From Antrodiella citrinella (Eukaryota > Basidiomycota > Agaricomycetes > Polyporales > Steccherinaceae): DNA of 64,000 nucleotides. The translations under genes and the position numbers were made by a program. The stretch covers positions 1-64,000 of the forward strand of contig SGPM01000032.1 in the NCBI GenBank assembly GCA_004802725.1, given 5' to 3'. The notes under the pieces were generated by a model. That model was given only the letters and a program-made list of their open reading frames with translations. It made no database searches and was not told the origin of the DNA. Positions 11,652-30,829 of the stretch are shown here, piece by piece (the stretch's first letter is position 1; the number at the start of each line of letters is the position of its first letter).

Positions 11652-12921
11652 GATTGTAGTGTATGCGAGGGGCGAGGGTGTTGTTCTATGAGAGGGATGT
11701 GCTGCCTATATGTGGATTTCTAGAGGTCCCTTTGCGCCGGCGTGATAGAAGTGCTTGTGTTCAATATGCCTGCAGTGAGGTGTCTACTACTGCTAAATCC
11801 GGCACAACAATGTCGGAAAGGCCTTTGAGGATTAGAGGAAACATGGGCTGAAAAACACGGATAGTTAGATGTAGACTGAGACGAACAATCTACCTTCAGT
11901 CAAAACTGTCCCGGTCAGAATTTAGACTCAGAGCAATTGCCCACCGTTATGGATCTAAGCGCCTGTTGCGATCGAAGTACCCTAGTAGGCCACCCGTTTG
12001 TCACAGTCTCGTTTTCAGCCTCTTCCACACCTGCTTTCGTCAAACCTTTTTACGATCAAACTAACATACGTATACATCATCTCGTATGCCAAATTTTGTA
12101 GCCATTGAGTGAACAGAACGATTCTGTAGAGCACGAATAGTCGTGAAAACGGCTGGTGAATTCCTAGCGAGCATATAATATTAATATCGATCCTGCTGCT
12201 ACTCACTCATTTCTACACTTCATTCTATTCTGAAATATATCAGGAGCTTTGTAGGTAGACATATGACACAAATATTTGTTCGCAGTGGTGACCGAACCGT
12301 GCGAGCAACCTGCGTCTCGTGGATCAAAGGTAAGGACCACGACGACGCGCGGCGGGCTATCTACGATGGACGCTAATCTACCGAGAGTGGGAGATTAAGA
12401 CTCCGACAGAGAACTTCGTTCAACAATATTGTGCTCCCCTCATCTTGTGAAAGCTTGAACTGGTGAAGGTCGAGGCGTGACATTTAGAGACAGAGCGTGC
12501 CCCCGCATATATTCGTGACAGATCTGTGTTATTCGTGACCCTGATTTCCTATCTGGGTAGTCACTGTCCTTATCGAGGGTGCGACAGATGGGTGCGTCTT
12601 GAGTATCTCAGAATGATTCTAAGAAAATTCTTGATAATACTGTCGCTTTTGATTGTCCATAATTCGGTGTTTGAGAGTGTGAGCCAGATCCCGCACTAGG
12701 GTGCGACAACCTACACTGTACCCGAGGAAGGATTGAATTATTGCGCTACAATGAACGACAGGAACATACAATGGTTGAGGTATCAAGAGAGTAATTACTA
12801 CAATATGCGACAACAGATACTAGTGGAAACATTGGAAAAGAAAGAAGCACGCGACCGGGGAAGAACACAAGCTGGCATACACCCTCCCAATGACGAGCCC
12901 ATGAAATTAAGAGAAACCTGG
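11652..12921. other. 1.27-kb intergenic region
   Basis: The stretch lies between the 5' end of the helicase and the 3' end of INO80. It is AT-richer than the flanking genes, and no exon with coding character is seen. A short motif GGGTGCGACA recurs (near 12575 and 12700). It presumably holds the helicase promoter and the INO80 terminator. Confidence 0.55.
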
Positions 12922-18629
<5,708 letters not shown>

Positions 18630-19381
18630 TTCGAGCGCAATGCGGAGGGCAGTTGAGGAGTTGGCAAAGGTTTGCTGGCCGTTGTTGGAAGCGTGATAAG
18701 ACGCCGGTGAGTATGACACACGTATGCGGGGCCCCCCAAGAAATCTAAAGGTTGTTATACAAGTACGATGTCAGGCTTCGGCAATGTTCAGTTGTGTCGT
18801 GCGTCGTCGACGGGTGCGGAAATGTCGTGGAGGACGACGATGAGGGAGGAAAAGAAAGGGACGTGCGCAGATGATGGGCCGTGGAAGGGGCTGAGCGAGG
18901 CTGAGCCGCAATCTTCCAGGCAGAACTGAACTGGTCGCTCTCATTTCGTGTCGGCTACAAATATGCCTCCTGCCTTTTTGGGCGACCACTCCTTCGCAAT
19001 CCTCTTCTCGTCACGCAGCCGTGACCCGTGACCCCCGACGTCACACATCCCAACTTGGTCATTGAGCGACCTCCCGACGCACACCCACTGCTACCAACGC
19101 CGACACCGACGACCTCGTCCTCAACTTGACCACCAGCTGCACCCACACAACCCCCCGGAAAACCGCCGTCGCAATCGTCCAGCGATCTACAACACGTCAG
19201 GATACCCTCATGCATCACCGCTGACATCCGTTTGTTCGGAATCCAAACCGTCACAAGTGTCTCACAGCCCCTGCTGGCTTATAGGAGGCGTCAACCGCAT
19301 CTGCTGGCCACTAATTATAAATCGTCATTCACTAACGAAAAAAACAGAAACAAGGGCCGTCCCGGCTATTATACAACTAGT
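18630..19381. other. Intergenic, INO80 upstream region and FUM1 3' end
   Basis: GC-rich sequence with no convincing exon apart from a possible INO80 5' extension (in-frame open sequence up to about 18780). It contains two copies of CGTGAC followed by GACGTCAC near 19017-19045, a bZIP/CRE-like cluster. Confidence 0.5.
19017..19045. promoter_or_regulatory. CRE-like element cluster upstream of INO80
   Basis: The stretch reads CCGTGACCCGTGACCCCCGA followed by CGTCACAC. It contains two direct CGTGAC copies and a GACGTCAC half-palindrome like bZIP (CREB/ATF) sites. It lies about 400 bases upstream of the chosen INO80 start. Function is inferred only from the motif. Confidence 0.3.
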
Positions 19382-21476
19382 TTACTCCTCGTCCGGGTAT
19401 AGCATGAGCTCAGGTCGCACTTTATCGTCGAACTCCTCTGGTGTCAAGAAGCCAAGCGCCACCGTCGCCTCCTTCAGCGTCGTGCCTTCTTTGTGAGCCT
19501 TCTTGGCACATTTGGCGACATCTGTACAAGATCGGTCGTCAGTCATAGTGTATTTCCGTGCTCATAGCGCGCTTCAACGTACTGTCATATCCCAGGTGAC
19601 GATTGAGAATAGTAGCCAGCATCAGGGACTCGTGAAGCAACGTGTGGATGCGCTTCTCGTTCGCTTCAATACCCACGACGCAGTTCTTCGTGAATGACCG
19701 GGAACCTTATATACAATCTGAGTTCATGCCACGTTGATCATGTTACGACCAACTCACCGTCAGCCAGCAAGCGGATACTCTGCAACACATTCTTAATAAT
19801 GACCGGCTTGAATACGTTCAACTAATCATATTTATGATCAGTACACGCTCACATGGGAATGCAAATATACATACCTCAAACTGACCACTAGCTCCAGCAA
19901 TGCTGACTGTTGTTTGGTTTCCCATGACCTGAGCAGCAACCATGGTCAAAGCTTCGCACTGTGTGGGGTTCACTTTGCCAGGCATGATGCTGCTTCCGGG
20001 CTCATTCTCAGGCAAGCTCAGCTCGCCCAAGCCGCAACGCGGGCCTGATCCAAGGTAGCGGATGTCGTTGGCGATCTTCATGAGCGAGCACGCGAGCACG
20101 TTCAAAGCACCGTGAGCTTCAACCAGAGCATCGTGAGCGGCAAGAGCCTCAAACTGGGGAACTGTTTAGCTTGGACGAGTGGTGAATCGGATATCACTGA
20201 CCTTGTTGGGTGCGGTCTTGAACTCGAGCCCAGTGATCTTGGAAATTTCAGCTGCGACCTTGACATCGAAGCCACTTCTGGTGTTCAAACCCTGCGTAGC
20301 ATATGAGAAATCATGTCTGTGAATTGTGTTTCTGGACTCACAGTTCCCACAGCGGTACCTCCTTGGGCGAGCAAACTGAGACGGGGAAGAACGGCTTCTA
20401 CGCGTGCAATACCGTTGGTCACCTGCTGCACGTATCCGCTGAACTCCTGACCGAGCGTCAATGGAGTTGCATCTTGCAGATGTGTGCGACCAATCTTGAT
20501 AATCTTGTCAAACTTCTTCGCCTTGGCGTCGAGTGCATCCCGGAGCTCAGTTAGAGCAGGTATCAACGAGAGTTGCAGTTCTGTAACTGCAGCAACGTGC
20601 ATAACAGTTGGGAAGCTATGTCGCTCCAGATCAGCTTGGAAAAGCACCGCCTTGTATGAAGCACATACGAATCATTGGACGACTGGCTCATGTTAACATG
20701 ATCATTAGGGTGCACAGGCTTCTTAGAGCCAAGCTCCCCACCTAAAATCTCTATAGCGCGATTTGAGATAACCTGCGTGTAATTCAAATGAGCGTCGAAA
20801 CTTTGGATGGATATTCATCTCCTACCTCATTCGCGTTCATGTTACTCTGTGTTCCACTGCCAGTCTGGAAAACGACGAGGGGGAAGTGCTCGTAAAGCTT
20901 TCCGGAGATGACCTGCAGATGCACGCCATCGTCAGTCGCGTCCAACATCTCCGTATCGGACATGCTCACATCGTCCGAAGCTTTCTGAATAGCCTCTCCA
21001 ATATTCTTGTCCAAACCGTAGCCAACGTTCACGATCGAAGCGGCCTTCTTCAGGACACCGAAGGCTTTGATAAGGGGTGGGGGGAGACGTTCAGAAGGTC
21101 CTCCGATATCAAAGTTTTGCAACGAGCTAGACACTACTTCAGCAAGGATAGAGCAGATTCAATCGCGATGAGAACCTACCGCTGAGTTTGCGCGCCCCAG
21201 TAACGGTCTGCGGGTACTTGCAAGTCACCAAAGGTATCGCGTTCTGTGCGGTATTTCTCCGACTGGTAATGCAATGAGCTACTCTCTCGGAATATAGGAT
21301 AGGATTGATAGATTCACCATGATGGCAGCAGTTGAAGAGAAGGGTCTGGTCCTGGTCGTAGCCCTCTGGGCATCGACCTAATGTAATGACGCATTTAGAC
21401 TTGGACGGCATGTGACTGAATCCGGAGTTCTCAGCACACTTACGAGCTTTGAACGCGCAAATCTAATGGAAGACAT
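19382..21476 (-). CDS. FUM1: Fumarate hydratase, class II, mitochondrial
   Basis: This enzyme hydrates fumarate to malate in the TCA cycle. The class II signature [16 protein letters not shown] is present near 19960-20010, with the catalytic-site blocks [28 protein letters not shown] and [20 protein letters not shown]. The C-terminus reads [16 protein letters not shown]. Splicing two small 5' exons gives [11 protein letters not shown], then [16 protein letters not shown], then [14 protein letters not shown]. That is a basic, Ser/Thr-rich mitochondrial presequence ending just before the mature enzyme, which supports the ATG at 21476. Fungi often use one fumarase gene for both mitochondria and cytosol; whether an internal start is used here cannot be seen. 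It is divergent from PEX11. Confidence 0.93.
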
Positions 21477-21974
21477 ATGGAAAGACGAAACCAAGAATTG
21501 GAGAGTAGTAATGGAGCAGTGAGACGAGTCTAAAGCTTGCCAACGAGGACGGTGGACGGTGAGTAGTACAATTTGTGGGAAGGCCAAACGGTGACAGTCA
21601 ATATATACACTCTCCGTTTTAGCCCGACTTTCTCCGCTATGATTAACCGAACCGTAAGATGCCCTGTTCATGAACCCCGTGCATGGGCGAGAAAAAAGAG
21701 GTGAAATGGTATATGATCGTGTATATGAACAGCTCTGACTGGGTACAACAAGTCAAAGTCGTAAAGAGGACTTCAGCAAGGAGGGAGCTTGAGAGGGATT
21801 ACATGTGATAGTTGTCTGTCCGGTTCGACCGCCCCGCATACGCCGCTTGCGGGGATACTCTGAACATGACGCCGCTCTGCTCATACCAACACTCTAAGGA
21901 TCACTCTCTAGACCTCTGTAGAGTCTAACTTTCATTGGATCCATTTCCCGTTTCTTCTCTTGTCAATACCCAAT
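21477..21974. promoter_or_regulatory. Shared upstream region FUM1 / PEX11
   Basis: About 500 bases lie between the two divergent starts and must hold both promoters. No coding exon is seen. Both genes belong to carbon metabolism, so joint regulation is possible, but no specific site was recognised. Confidence 0.45.
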
Positions 21975-22969
21975 ATGTCTAGCATCGCGTATCAACTCAT
22001 ACTCCACCCTGTCGTATCTCAGTCCCTCAAAGTTGGAGGTACTAATCTCGGCCGAGACAAGGTGAGGGATGCAAACAATGCAGAAAGTACTCGCGTATTG
22101 ACCGTGTTTTCGTGAGACATAGATGTACAGAGCTATCCAATACCTTGCACGTTTCTTGGCGTGGGTGCTACTCAATCGTGGCTACAAGATTCAAGCCGCA
22201 AGATGGACGGCTTTGAAAGCGCACCTCGCTCTTGCTAGGAAGGGTGAGCACAAGCCTGACTCTTCTATCTGCATTCTGCTGCTCACACATGATTCAATGT
22301 GCAGTCATGCGCCTTGGCAAACCCATCGAACATTTGCAGGCCGCTTTGCGTGCATACCAAACTTCCGGGATTGCAGCTGAGCAAATTACGATCATTGGAA
22401 GGCAGCTCGCATACTTCGGATACCTTTCGTATGATGCTTTTGTCTGGGTACGTCTATCACTTTGAACACACGATGTTCTGTCACTCATAGTCGCTATGTG
22501 GCAGGCCAACGCCGTGAAGTTCTTCAACCTTGCTCCATCCACAGCGGACAGGGTGTCCCGGATCTCGAACAGATTCTGGTTGTCTGGAATTCTGCTCAGT
22601 ATCACACACAACCTCCTCAAGGTGAGACCCATCTTTGCGCTGAGAAAGCGGCTACTTCTGACCCTGCATTCACTGTAGGCCGGGAGACTTGCGAACGAAG
22701 TCAAACTTCTCCAGGGGCAGTCATGGACCGACAAGGGCCTCGCTGTCGACAGAGAGGCGAGACTCTTGAGTCTTGACTCGTACGTTCTTTGCTTTCACTA
22801 CCGAGCATATATATGACCATTGATCCCCTGTCACAGTCAACGCGCCGGCGTCCGATACCAGTTTGTCATGGACGTTCTCGATGTATGGATTCCCGCCTCC
22901 GGCCTTGGGCTGGTCAGCTTCAATGACGGTGTCCTTGGTATCTTTGGGCAAGTTGCTAATTCCATCTAG
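21975..22969 (+). CDS. PEX11: Peroxisomal membrane protein Pex11
   Basis: Pex11 drives elongation and division of peroxisomes. The spliced protein starts MSSIAYQLILHPVVSQSLKV and continues with the family core: MYRAIQYLARFLAWVLLNRG, RLGKPIEHLQAALRAYQ, RQLAYFGYLSYDAFVW, and SRISNRFWLSGILLS. It ends with the amphipathic or membrane segment FVMDVLDVWIPASGLGLVSF and NDGVLGIFGQVANSI. The gene is cut into at least six exons by 50-60 base introns; the first junction (GRDK/MYRA) and others keep the frame. The overall length of about 230 residues fits the family. Confidence 0.9.
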
Positions 22970-23815
22970 ACCGAGCCTTAACTCAATAGAACATTGTTTG
23001 CAGATTCGTTACATCTCTGATGGCCTTGCGCCAGCAATGGATTGCTGTGAATGGAAGGAAGTAGTTTATAGCATGTCCTCGTGTTTGTGTCATGTACTTG
23101 GAGCTCTTTATTACTGCACGCAAAATGGATGTATAAGTCTGAAGGAGGACAGAATGCTAATTACAGTTTGCTTCTCCAGTTACAATGCAGTAGTCGCCGC
23201 AGGTGTGATTTGCGAATTCCGCAACCGCAAGTATTCCGCGCGGACAATGGCCATATTCTCTGGTCCTGTACTTCAAAAGGATGACAAGATGTTAGTAGCG
23301 CGAGAATACCAAACATTGCAACGTCGCTGGAGCATTCGACTCACTAATGAAGCATACACGCCTGAAGTGCTTTGTATTTAGCACGGCATACCCATGCCAC
23401 TGTGACTGTCCGACCCGATGCACACTCTGCAAATTCTGAAGAAAGATGAGCAATCGGCGTAGACAGACAGGTTGTCGTTCTACGTGCCTTTCACCACTGG
23501 GTCACACTCCTTCAATGCTCGGACTTTTGTGCTCTTGAGCAATGTTTCCTCCTCGCGACGTGATAGAGCACTCATGATTGAGATAGGACGTCAAAGGTAG
23601 TGCAGCCAGTTATCAGGTCCGTCAAAGTCGTAGAGAATAGGATTCGGTCGCGAGATGTGATCCGCCGGAGCGTGTGCTTGCCCAATTGGGAATTCCGTCG
23701 GTCACTGTAGACGGCTCTCCGAATCCCTACCCAGACGCTCACCCTTCCTTGTTACCAAGCCTCGCCGGGGTGGTATTTCTACTTGGTCTGATTCTCTACG
23801 AGTTGCAATCTATAG
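22970..23815. other. Intergenic PEX11 3' end to LIP5 promoter
   Basis: No exon of coding character is visible. A CCAAT-like site (GCCCAATTGGG) lies near 23680, about 130 bases before the lipoyl synthase start. Confidence 0.5.
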
Positions 23816-25313
23816 ATGGCTTCTACATCTCTACTGGCGAGCTCAATGTTACGCCCATTGTCTTTACGCGCAGCCAGCAAGCAGCCTGTTGGGCTTCTTG
23901 TTCGCTCGTTTGCGACCCCTTCCTCGAAACCAACGTTCGGACAGACGTTGGCTGAAGGCCCCTCTTTGGATGACTTTATCTCCGGAGATGTCACCGACCG
24001 AGTAGTTCTTGGAAACACTTCGCAGTACGTGGTCTATATTGCTCTATATTCATCTATTCATGTTGGAGTAGACCACGTCTACCGGCCTTTCTCAAAACGT
24101 CGATACCCAAAGGAGCATCCTTTTCCAAGATCAAGAAAGATTTACGGGGCCTCGGACTGCATACGGTGTGCGAGGAAGCTCGCTGTCCGAATATAGGTGA
24201 CTGTTGGGGCGGTAAAGAAGGCGCAACAGAGGAGGAAGGCAAGAGAGCTGCTACTGCTACTATCATGGTTCGCTCCTCGCTAGGTCTCTTCATTGGACTC
24301 ATGCTAAACAACAATTTCTAGCTCATGGGTGATACCTGCACGCGTGGATGTCGCTTCTGCTCCGTGAAGACGTCTAAGGCTCCTCCTCCTTTGGACCCTC
24401 ATGAGCCGGAGAACACTGCTGAAGCGATCAGTCGCTGGGGTCTAGGATACATTGTTCTGACAAGTGTGGACAGAGATGGTGTGTTCTCGACATAGCGCCG
24501 CTACTGTTGTTTCTGTCTGTATACTCATTTGCTTGGCAGACCTTGCCGACGGCGGGTGTCGCCACTTTGCTGAGACAATCATCAAGATTAAGCAGAAGTA
24601 CGTGTTTCGTTGTGTCTACTGATTTTACATGCACTGACCAAACATTCCAGGGCGCCAGAAATTCTGGTCGAAGCTTTAACTGGTGACTTCGCAGGCAACC
24701 TTGATCATGTCGCCGTGGTTGCGAGGTCTGGTCTTGACGTCTATGCACATAACATTGAGACCGTCGAGGCATTAACGCCTTTCGTGAGGGATCGTCGAGC
24801 AACGTTCAGACAGAGCTTGAAGGTACTCGAGCATGCAAAGAAGCAAGGCGTCCGCGTTACCAAGACGAGCATTATGCTGGGTGTAGGAGAGAACTCTGAG
24901 CAGATCATGGAAGCCCTCCGAGGTCAGCATTATAGTAAGGAACACCGGAGGAGATATGCTGATTCCGTCTTATGATAGAACTTCGCAAGGTCGACGTGGA
25001 TGTCGTGACGTTCGGCCAATACATGCGACCAACGAAACGGCATATGAAGGTCGATCGTTACGTTGAACCTTCAGAGTTCGACCATTGGAAACAGGTTGCT
25101 GAAGACATGGGTTTCTTGTATGTTGCAAGTGGGCCTTTGGTGCGCAGCAGTTATAAGGTATGTTCCCTCTTTTGCTGTATCCTTAATAAAAATATCTAAC
25201 GTGTAACACAGGCTGGCGAATTCTTCATCGAGAACGTACTCCGGGGTAAAGGGTCTGAGAAGCGAAGTAAGCATATTGTGCAGGATGCTGAGACTCAGAC
25301 TCTGGCTCGGTAG
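23816..25313 (+). CDS. LIP5: Lipoyl synthase, mitochondrial
   Basis: A radical-SAM enzyme that inserts two sulfurs into octanoyl groups to make lipoate for pyruvate and 2-oxoglutarate dehydrogenases. The N-terminus [20 protein letters not shown] is a typical mitochondrial presequence. The auxiliary cluster motif is [12 protein letters not shown] (CX4CX5C), and the radical-SAM cluster is CTRGCRFC (CX3CX2C). Further blocks are [42 protein letters not shown] and [16 protein letters not shown]. The conserved end [14 protein letters not shown] carries the RSSY motif that binds an auxiliary cluster. Several short introns are removed, including one between TATIM and LMGDTC. All catalytic Cys are intact. 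Confidence 0.95.
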
Positions 25314-25652
25314 GAAACTGGCGTGCACACGACACTTGGCATCCTCTTCCCCTTCGTCATTCTCGTCTTCGGACTCGACATGATTAGACGGAACATCTTC
25401 GGGATCCTTCTTTGACCACAGGCTGTTACCGCACACACATTATACCGCACTCATCTACAGTGGTCAATCATAATCTATAGTATGCATGAAGAAAGTATGT
25501 ATCGGGCCCGGGATGACAGTCCAATAGATCGAATTTCGGTGATCGCCGGTCTGAGTTTAAAATCGAAGATAGAGGGTGAACCTTAATTTTGTGGATTCGT
25601 ACACCGACAAAATACACCACGAGCATCCTCGTCGTCCTCCAACTACACACAA
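25314..25652. other. Intergenic LIP5 - RPS28
   Basis: 339 bases hold the LIP5 3' end and the RPS28 promoter. No other feature is recognised. Confidence 0.5.
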
Positions 25653-26054
25653 ATGGTTGGTGTGATTCATGTCTGCAGTGCTGGACGTATGATTCTAACT
25701 TGTTTGTTTGTCTAGGAATCCTCATCAAAAGCTCCCGTCAAGCTTGCCACCGTTGTCAAGGTCTATCCAAATTCCCGACTTTTCCCTCTGGATGCGGAAT
25801 ACTGACTTGCGACCTCTAATGTGCACAGGTCCTCGGAAGGACTGGCTCCCGTGGTGGTGTCACTCAAGTCCGTGTCGAATTCATGGACGATGCGTCCCGA
25901 AACATCATCCGTAACGTCAAGGGTCCCGTGAGGGAGAAGGATATCCTGGCCCTTCTGGAGAGCGAGCGTGAGGCTCGGTGAGTGCTTGTATCCGATTTTC
26001 TACAGCTACTAGGTGCTGATGCCGTATTCGTACGATTTCAGTCGTCTCCGATGA
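25653..26054 (+). CDS. RPS28: 40S ribosomal protein S28 (eS28)
   Basis: Four tiny exons give a 69-residue protein, the same length as human RPS28. Exon 1 is the ATG alone. Exon 2 codes [15 protein letters not shown]. Exon 3 begins [20 protein letters not shown] and runs through [20 protein letters not shown]. The last intron splits an Arg codon (CG/T), and exon 4 supplies the final RLR and TGA. The VLGRTGS and FMDD motifs and the REARRLR end are diagnostic. As in RPL22, the first intron follows the start codon directly. Single open frames of useful size do not exist here, so the gene is easily missed. Confidence 0.95.
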
Positions 26055-26630
26055 TTGTTCCGACGACATTCTACGATCTTGTATCTTGTTCATCTGTTGT
26101 CTTAGTCTCATTCACGCTATCTGTATGACCATGTCCTCTGCATATGCATAAAATTGGCATGCCTGTTCGCTACAGCCGCAGCCACGGCCGTCAAATATCT
26201 GTCCCTCAGCGGTACGCCGCTTGATGGATGCTCCAGCGCGGTTTGCGTGTGCGCGCCGCTTGTTTGCTCTGTCAGTATCCCCGGTCTACGTTCTCCGTGG
26301 ACTTACTGGACTTGTGTCTTTCAAAGCTCATTTTGAAAGCAGGGTCTGTGCTACTTCAGGGTCTGTGGCTGAATTACGACTCGTTTCAAGTTGAGAGCAT
26401 TCATAATTGCACGGTATACGCCGGCGGCGGTAAGTCACTGGTGCGCCGGGATACACGTCTGATGATGAGATGTCAGATTGCATCGATTGTGTTCCGCCAA
26501 CGCCAGCGTCCTGGTGCTAACAGCGCAGCGTCCTCCGACCCTCCCGCCTTCGCCTGCGTATATATACCCTAGTCTTTCTTTCACTTCAACAGACTTCCCC
26601 ACCGAAACCCTCGTCATTCGAACATCCAAC
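26055..26630. other. Intergenic RPS28 - GT8, with TATA box
   Basis: 576 non-coding bases. GTATATATACC at about 26559-26569 is a strong TATA-like element some 65 bases before the GT8 start. Confidence 0.5.
26559..26567 (+). promoter_or_regulatory. TATA-like box of the GT8 gene
   Basis: TATATATA sits about 65-70 bases upstream of the ATG at 26631 and is followed by a CT-rich stretch. The position fits a core promoter; this is inferred from sequence only. Confidence 0.45.
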
Positions 26631-27718
26631 ATGACTGTCAAGGCTGCATGGGCAACGTTACTCACAAAAGCTTCCTACCTTCCTGGCCTATTCGTTCTCC
26701 ATGAGACGCTGCTCCAACACAACTCCAAGTACCCTCTGGTAGTCATGGTCACGCCACAGCTGGAACTGGAGGCCAGAGAGGTCGTCGAACGCAGAGGACT
26801 GACGATTCGGGATATCGATAGACTTCAGCCTGAAGATGGCGTTCATAGCATCTCAGAGCTCGACGCTCGTTTCGGAGACACCTGGACAAAGCTGAGGTGT
26901 GCTACGTGGCATACAATCTTATACATCTGTTCGCTCACCGTCTCTCCTCAGGGCATTTGAGCTGGTTGAATATGACGTGAGTCTATCTTTCACATGAGTC
27001 TTCGGCCTCGCTAACTCTGTAATCTAAGCGAGTCGTTCTACTTGATTCTGACATGATCGTCATGAAGAACATGGATGAACTCATGGATCTTGAGTTGCCC
27101 TCGGGATGGATAGCTGCTGCTCACGCATGTGCTTGCAACCCGCGCAAATTCCCCCATTACCCCGCCGACTGGTGAGTTCACTCATTTCGTGAGCATACGC
27201 GGCTAGATCTCAAAGAGAGCTATAGGAAACCCGAGAATTGCGCACACACTTCGGTGACATGGCCTACGGCTATATCCAATCCTCCCGTAATCACGAAGGA
27301 CAGCCCTCGACCATACGGCCTACTCAACTCCGGCTTAGTCGTACTTGATCCTTCCGTTGAGCTCGCCAACGCCCTCGAGCACTACTTGGCGACGTCACCC
27401 CTGGTCCCGACGTTCAAGTTCCCTGATCAGGATCTCCTAGCCGCCTACTTCGAGGGCAAGTGGAAGGTGCTCCCATGGTGCTACAATGCGCTCAAGACGT
27501 TGAGGATAATTCACAAGCCACTGTGGAGGGATGATGAAATTCGTTGTCTTCACTATATATTGGCGGAGAAACCATGGAAGGTGGCTCCTGGTAATGCGGG
27601 AGATTATGAAGAGGTTCACGGATGGTGGCGGGATGCATACAACAAGCTCGGAGTTGACATGGAGGCGTCGGACCCTGAGGGATGGAAGTTTGTGGAGGCG
27701 AACGTCGCCAAGGCGTAG
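26631..27718 (+). CDS. Glycosyltransferase family 8 (glycogenin/galactinol-synthase-like)
   Basis: The protein starts MTVKAAWATLLTKASYLPGL, the usual N-terminal strand of GT8 enzymes (xTLLTxxSYLPG). The metal-binding DXD motif appears as VVLLDSDMIVMKNMDELM. AAHACACNPRKFPHYPADW and CAHTS resemble the plant and fungal galactinol-synthase branch. NSGLVVLDPS, FPDQDLLAAYFEGKWK and LPWCYNALKTLRIIHKPLW carry the remaining conserved residues. There is no signal peptide or membrane segment, so a cytosolic retaining transferase is likely. The acceptor (glycogenin-type self-glucosylation, inositol or other) cannot be told from the sequence. Three short introns are removed. Confidence 0.85.
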
Positions 27719-27829
27719 GCATTGTCGTGGGACACTGACTCGGAGATTCACTAGATTATATCATCTTCCACTCTCTAGCAAGAAGACATTATAGATACAT
27801 CCATTGTTGTTACACCTTGCAAGTTTATC

Positions 27830-29298
27830 TTATGCTCGCCAAGCGACATGTACCTCGTCAGTTCGGAATCTGTCAAGAGATGAGCCAGAAGTCTAATGTA
27901 TTGGGTGGCGCACTTACCGTTGTGTACAGGTGCTCTTCGTAATGGGTGTCTGGAAACCCATTCGGTAACTCAGAAGACCCGCCTGCGCGATCATAATGCC
28001 GTTGTCGATACAGAATCTATGGACAACTGGTCAGCAGTCCGCAGTACGAATAGGAGGACGTTTCTGACCTTTCATCTGTAGCAAAAATCTGTCCATCCCG
28101 TTCTTGCGCCATCACGCCCATCATCTCTTGCAGCCTTTCGTTACCTGAAGACAACATGTTAGTGGCTCGCGTCGGTTCAAAATCCGCATCAACTACTCAC
28201 ATCCCACTCCGCCAACAATGAGAACCTCCTTACTGCCTATGTGAGCCATGGCGCGTTCCGTAATTTCAACTAGCATAGCGAAGACAGTCTCCTGAAGCGA
28301 AAAACAGAGATCCTGAGAAGTGATGACGTCCTCGCCTTCATTTGCCACACCGTCCATTCTGAAGCGTTTGTCCAAAGTGTATGCCTCTGTGGACGTCAGG
28401 ATACCAGAAAGACTGACGTCCATACCCTTGGTTGTGTAGGGTAACGGTAGTAGCCTCGTCCCCCTAAGTCATACTCGATGATCAGCATGCAGTCTGCCCG
28501 ATTCAGGATTATGGTCGTACTTTTTGGCTTCTTGCTCGATGTTGTATCCAGGGCTAGGATCGTTGCGCAGGTTGATGACTCGAGCGAATCGATCGAGACA
28601 ATTGCCGACAGCGATATCCAAAGTCTCTCCAAATATCCGGTAGCATTGCTGAGAATACGCAATGACTTGGGTGTTTCCGCCGGAGACGTACAGCACGACA
28701 GGGTTTTGAGCTCCCGTTATTTGTCGGCCCATCTCGATGTCTAGGAGATATATGAATACGCCAATCACCTCTCCCAAACAGAGATGCACTCACGACCGAC
28801 ACAGTGATTCACTCCTACGAGAGGCTTTCCGTACAAGAGTGATAGTGTTCGCGCGACCAATGCCACAGACGTCAAAGGCGCACCCATCCCAGGACCTGAA
28901 TGTCTCGTTAGATCGCCACCACCGGGTCAATCGGACTCTGTCCATCGTCACCTTTGGTATAGCAGATACAATCAATATCATGCAAAGATATGCCGGCTTG
29001 CTTCATAGCATCTTTAATTATGCTCATAGCCCATTGTCGATGATGTTGGGCCGTATCCCTGGGTTGGAAACCTTCGCCAGGCGGGGTGATATATGTGTGG
29101 CGGACGTTGGAAAGTACGACGGTTGATCCGTCGGGAGAGTGCTTGATAACGCCTGCTCCAAGTTTGTTTGCTGATCCCTCGAGCCCGAGAGCGATGTATG
29201 GCTTGTCTACAGGTCGATTAGACAGGTGTGCTTTTGCGACGTGAATGCAACAGACCAGGTAGTTTGAGCGGCGAACGCTTGCGGATTTTTCCAGGCAT
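27830..29298 (-). CDS. KAE1: KEOPS tRNA t6A threonylcarbamoyltransferase Kae1
   Basis: Kae1 (OSGEP) transfers threonylcarbamoyl to A37 of ANN-decoding tRNAs in the cytosol and nucleus. Blocks in order are [36 protein letters not shown], the metal site NHCVGHIEMGR (HXXXH), [36 protein letters not shown] and [14 protein letters not shown]. An exon then ends [15 protein letters not shown], and the last exon adds [12 protein letters not shown]. The start is tentative: the exon opening with KPYIALG needs a short upstream exon, and MPGKIRK from the ATG at 29298 is the best candidate, with a weak GTTCGC donor. The gene is divergent from LYS1. Confidence 0.9.
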
Positions 29299-29563
29299 GT
29301 TGTGGTAATTTCAGCAGATTCGAATGTGTGTGGGCTGTCTTCCGTCCGAATGATAATAAGTCAGGATGCACGGTTAGTGGTTGCTCCAAAAGAACTCGAG
29401 TCGGAGGCGGTCATTACAGTAAATAGCACGTGTAATGATCGACATCTCAGATCTTGCAATCGAGTCACTGTAGATTTGGGTTCTTGAAGTTTTGAACGGC
29501 GTACCGCGATCCTCTTATTCTCCCAACCAACTCAACTTCGCTCTCATTCACATACACCTCATC
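29299..29563. promoter_or_regulatory. Compact bidirectional promoter KAE1 / LYS1
   Basis: Only about 265 bases separate the two divergent starts, so the promoters must overlap or adjoin. No specific binding site was identified. Confidence 0.45.

Positions 29564-30829
<1,266 letters not shown>

Noticed and set aside
12281..12420. Possible tRNA-like sequence around GTGGTGACCGAACCGTGCGA
   Set aside because: No pair of A and B boxes at the right spacing and no cloverleaf could be drawn on either strand.
18640..18780. INO80 start upstream of 18629
   Set aside because: The frame stays open but has no ATG; the sequence could only be coding if an unseen 5' exon joins it. Kept as a caveat, not as the start.
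21800..21850. GGTTCGA-like B box near 21822
   Set aside because: No matching A box or acceptor stem; it lies in the FUM1/PEX11 upstream region.
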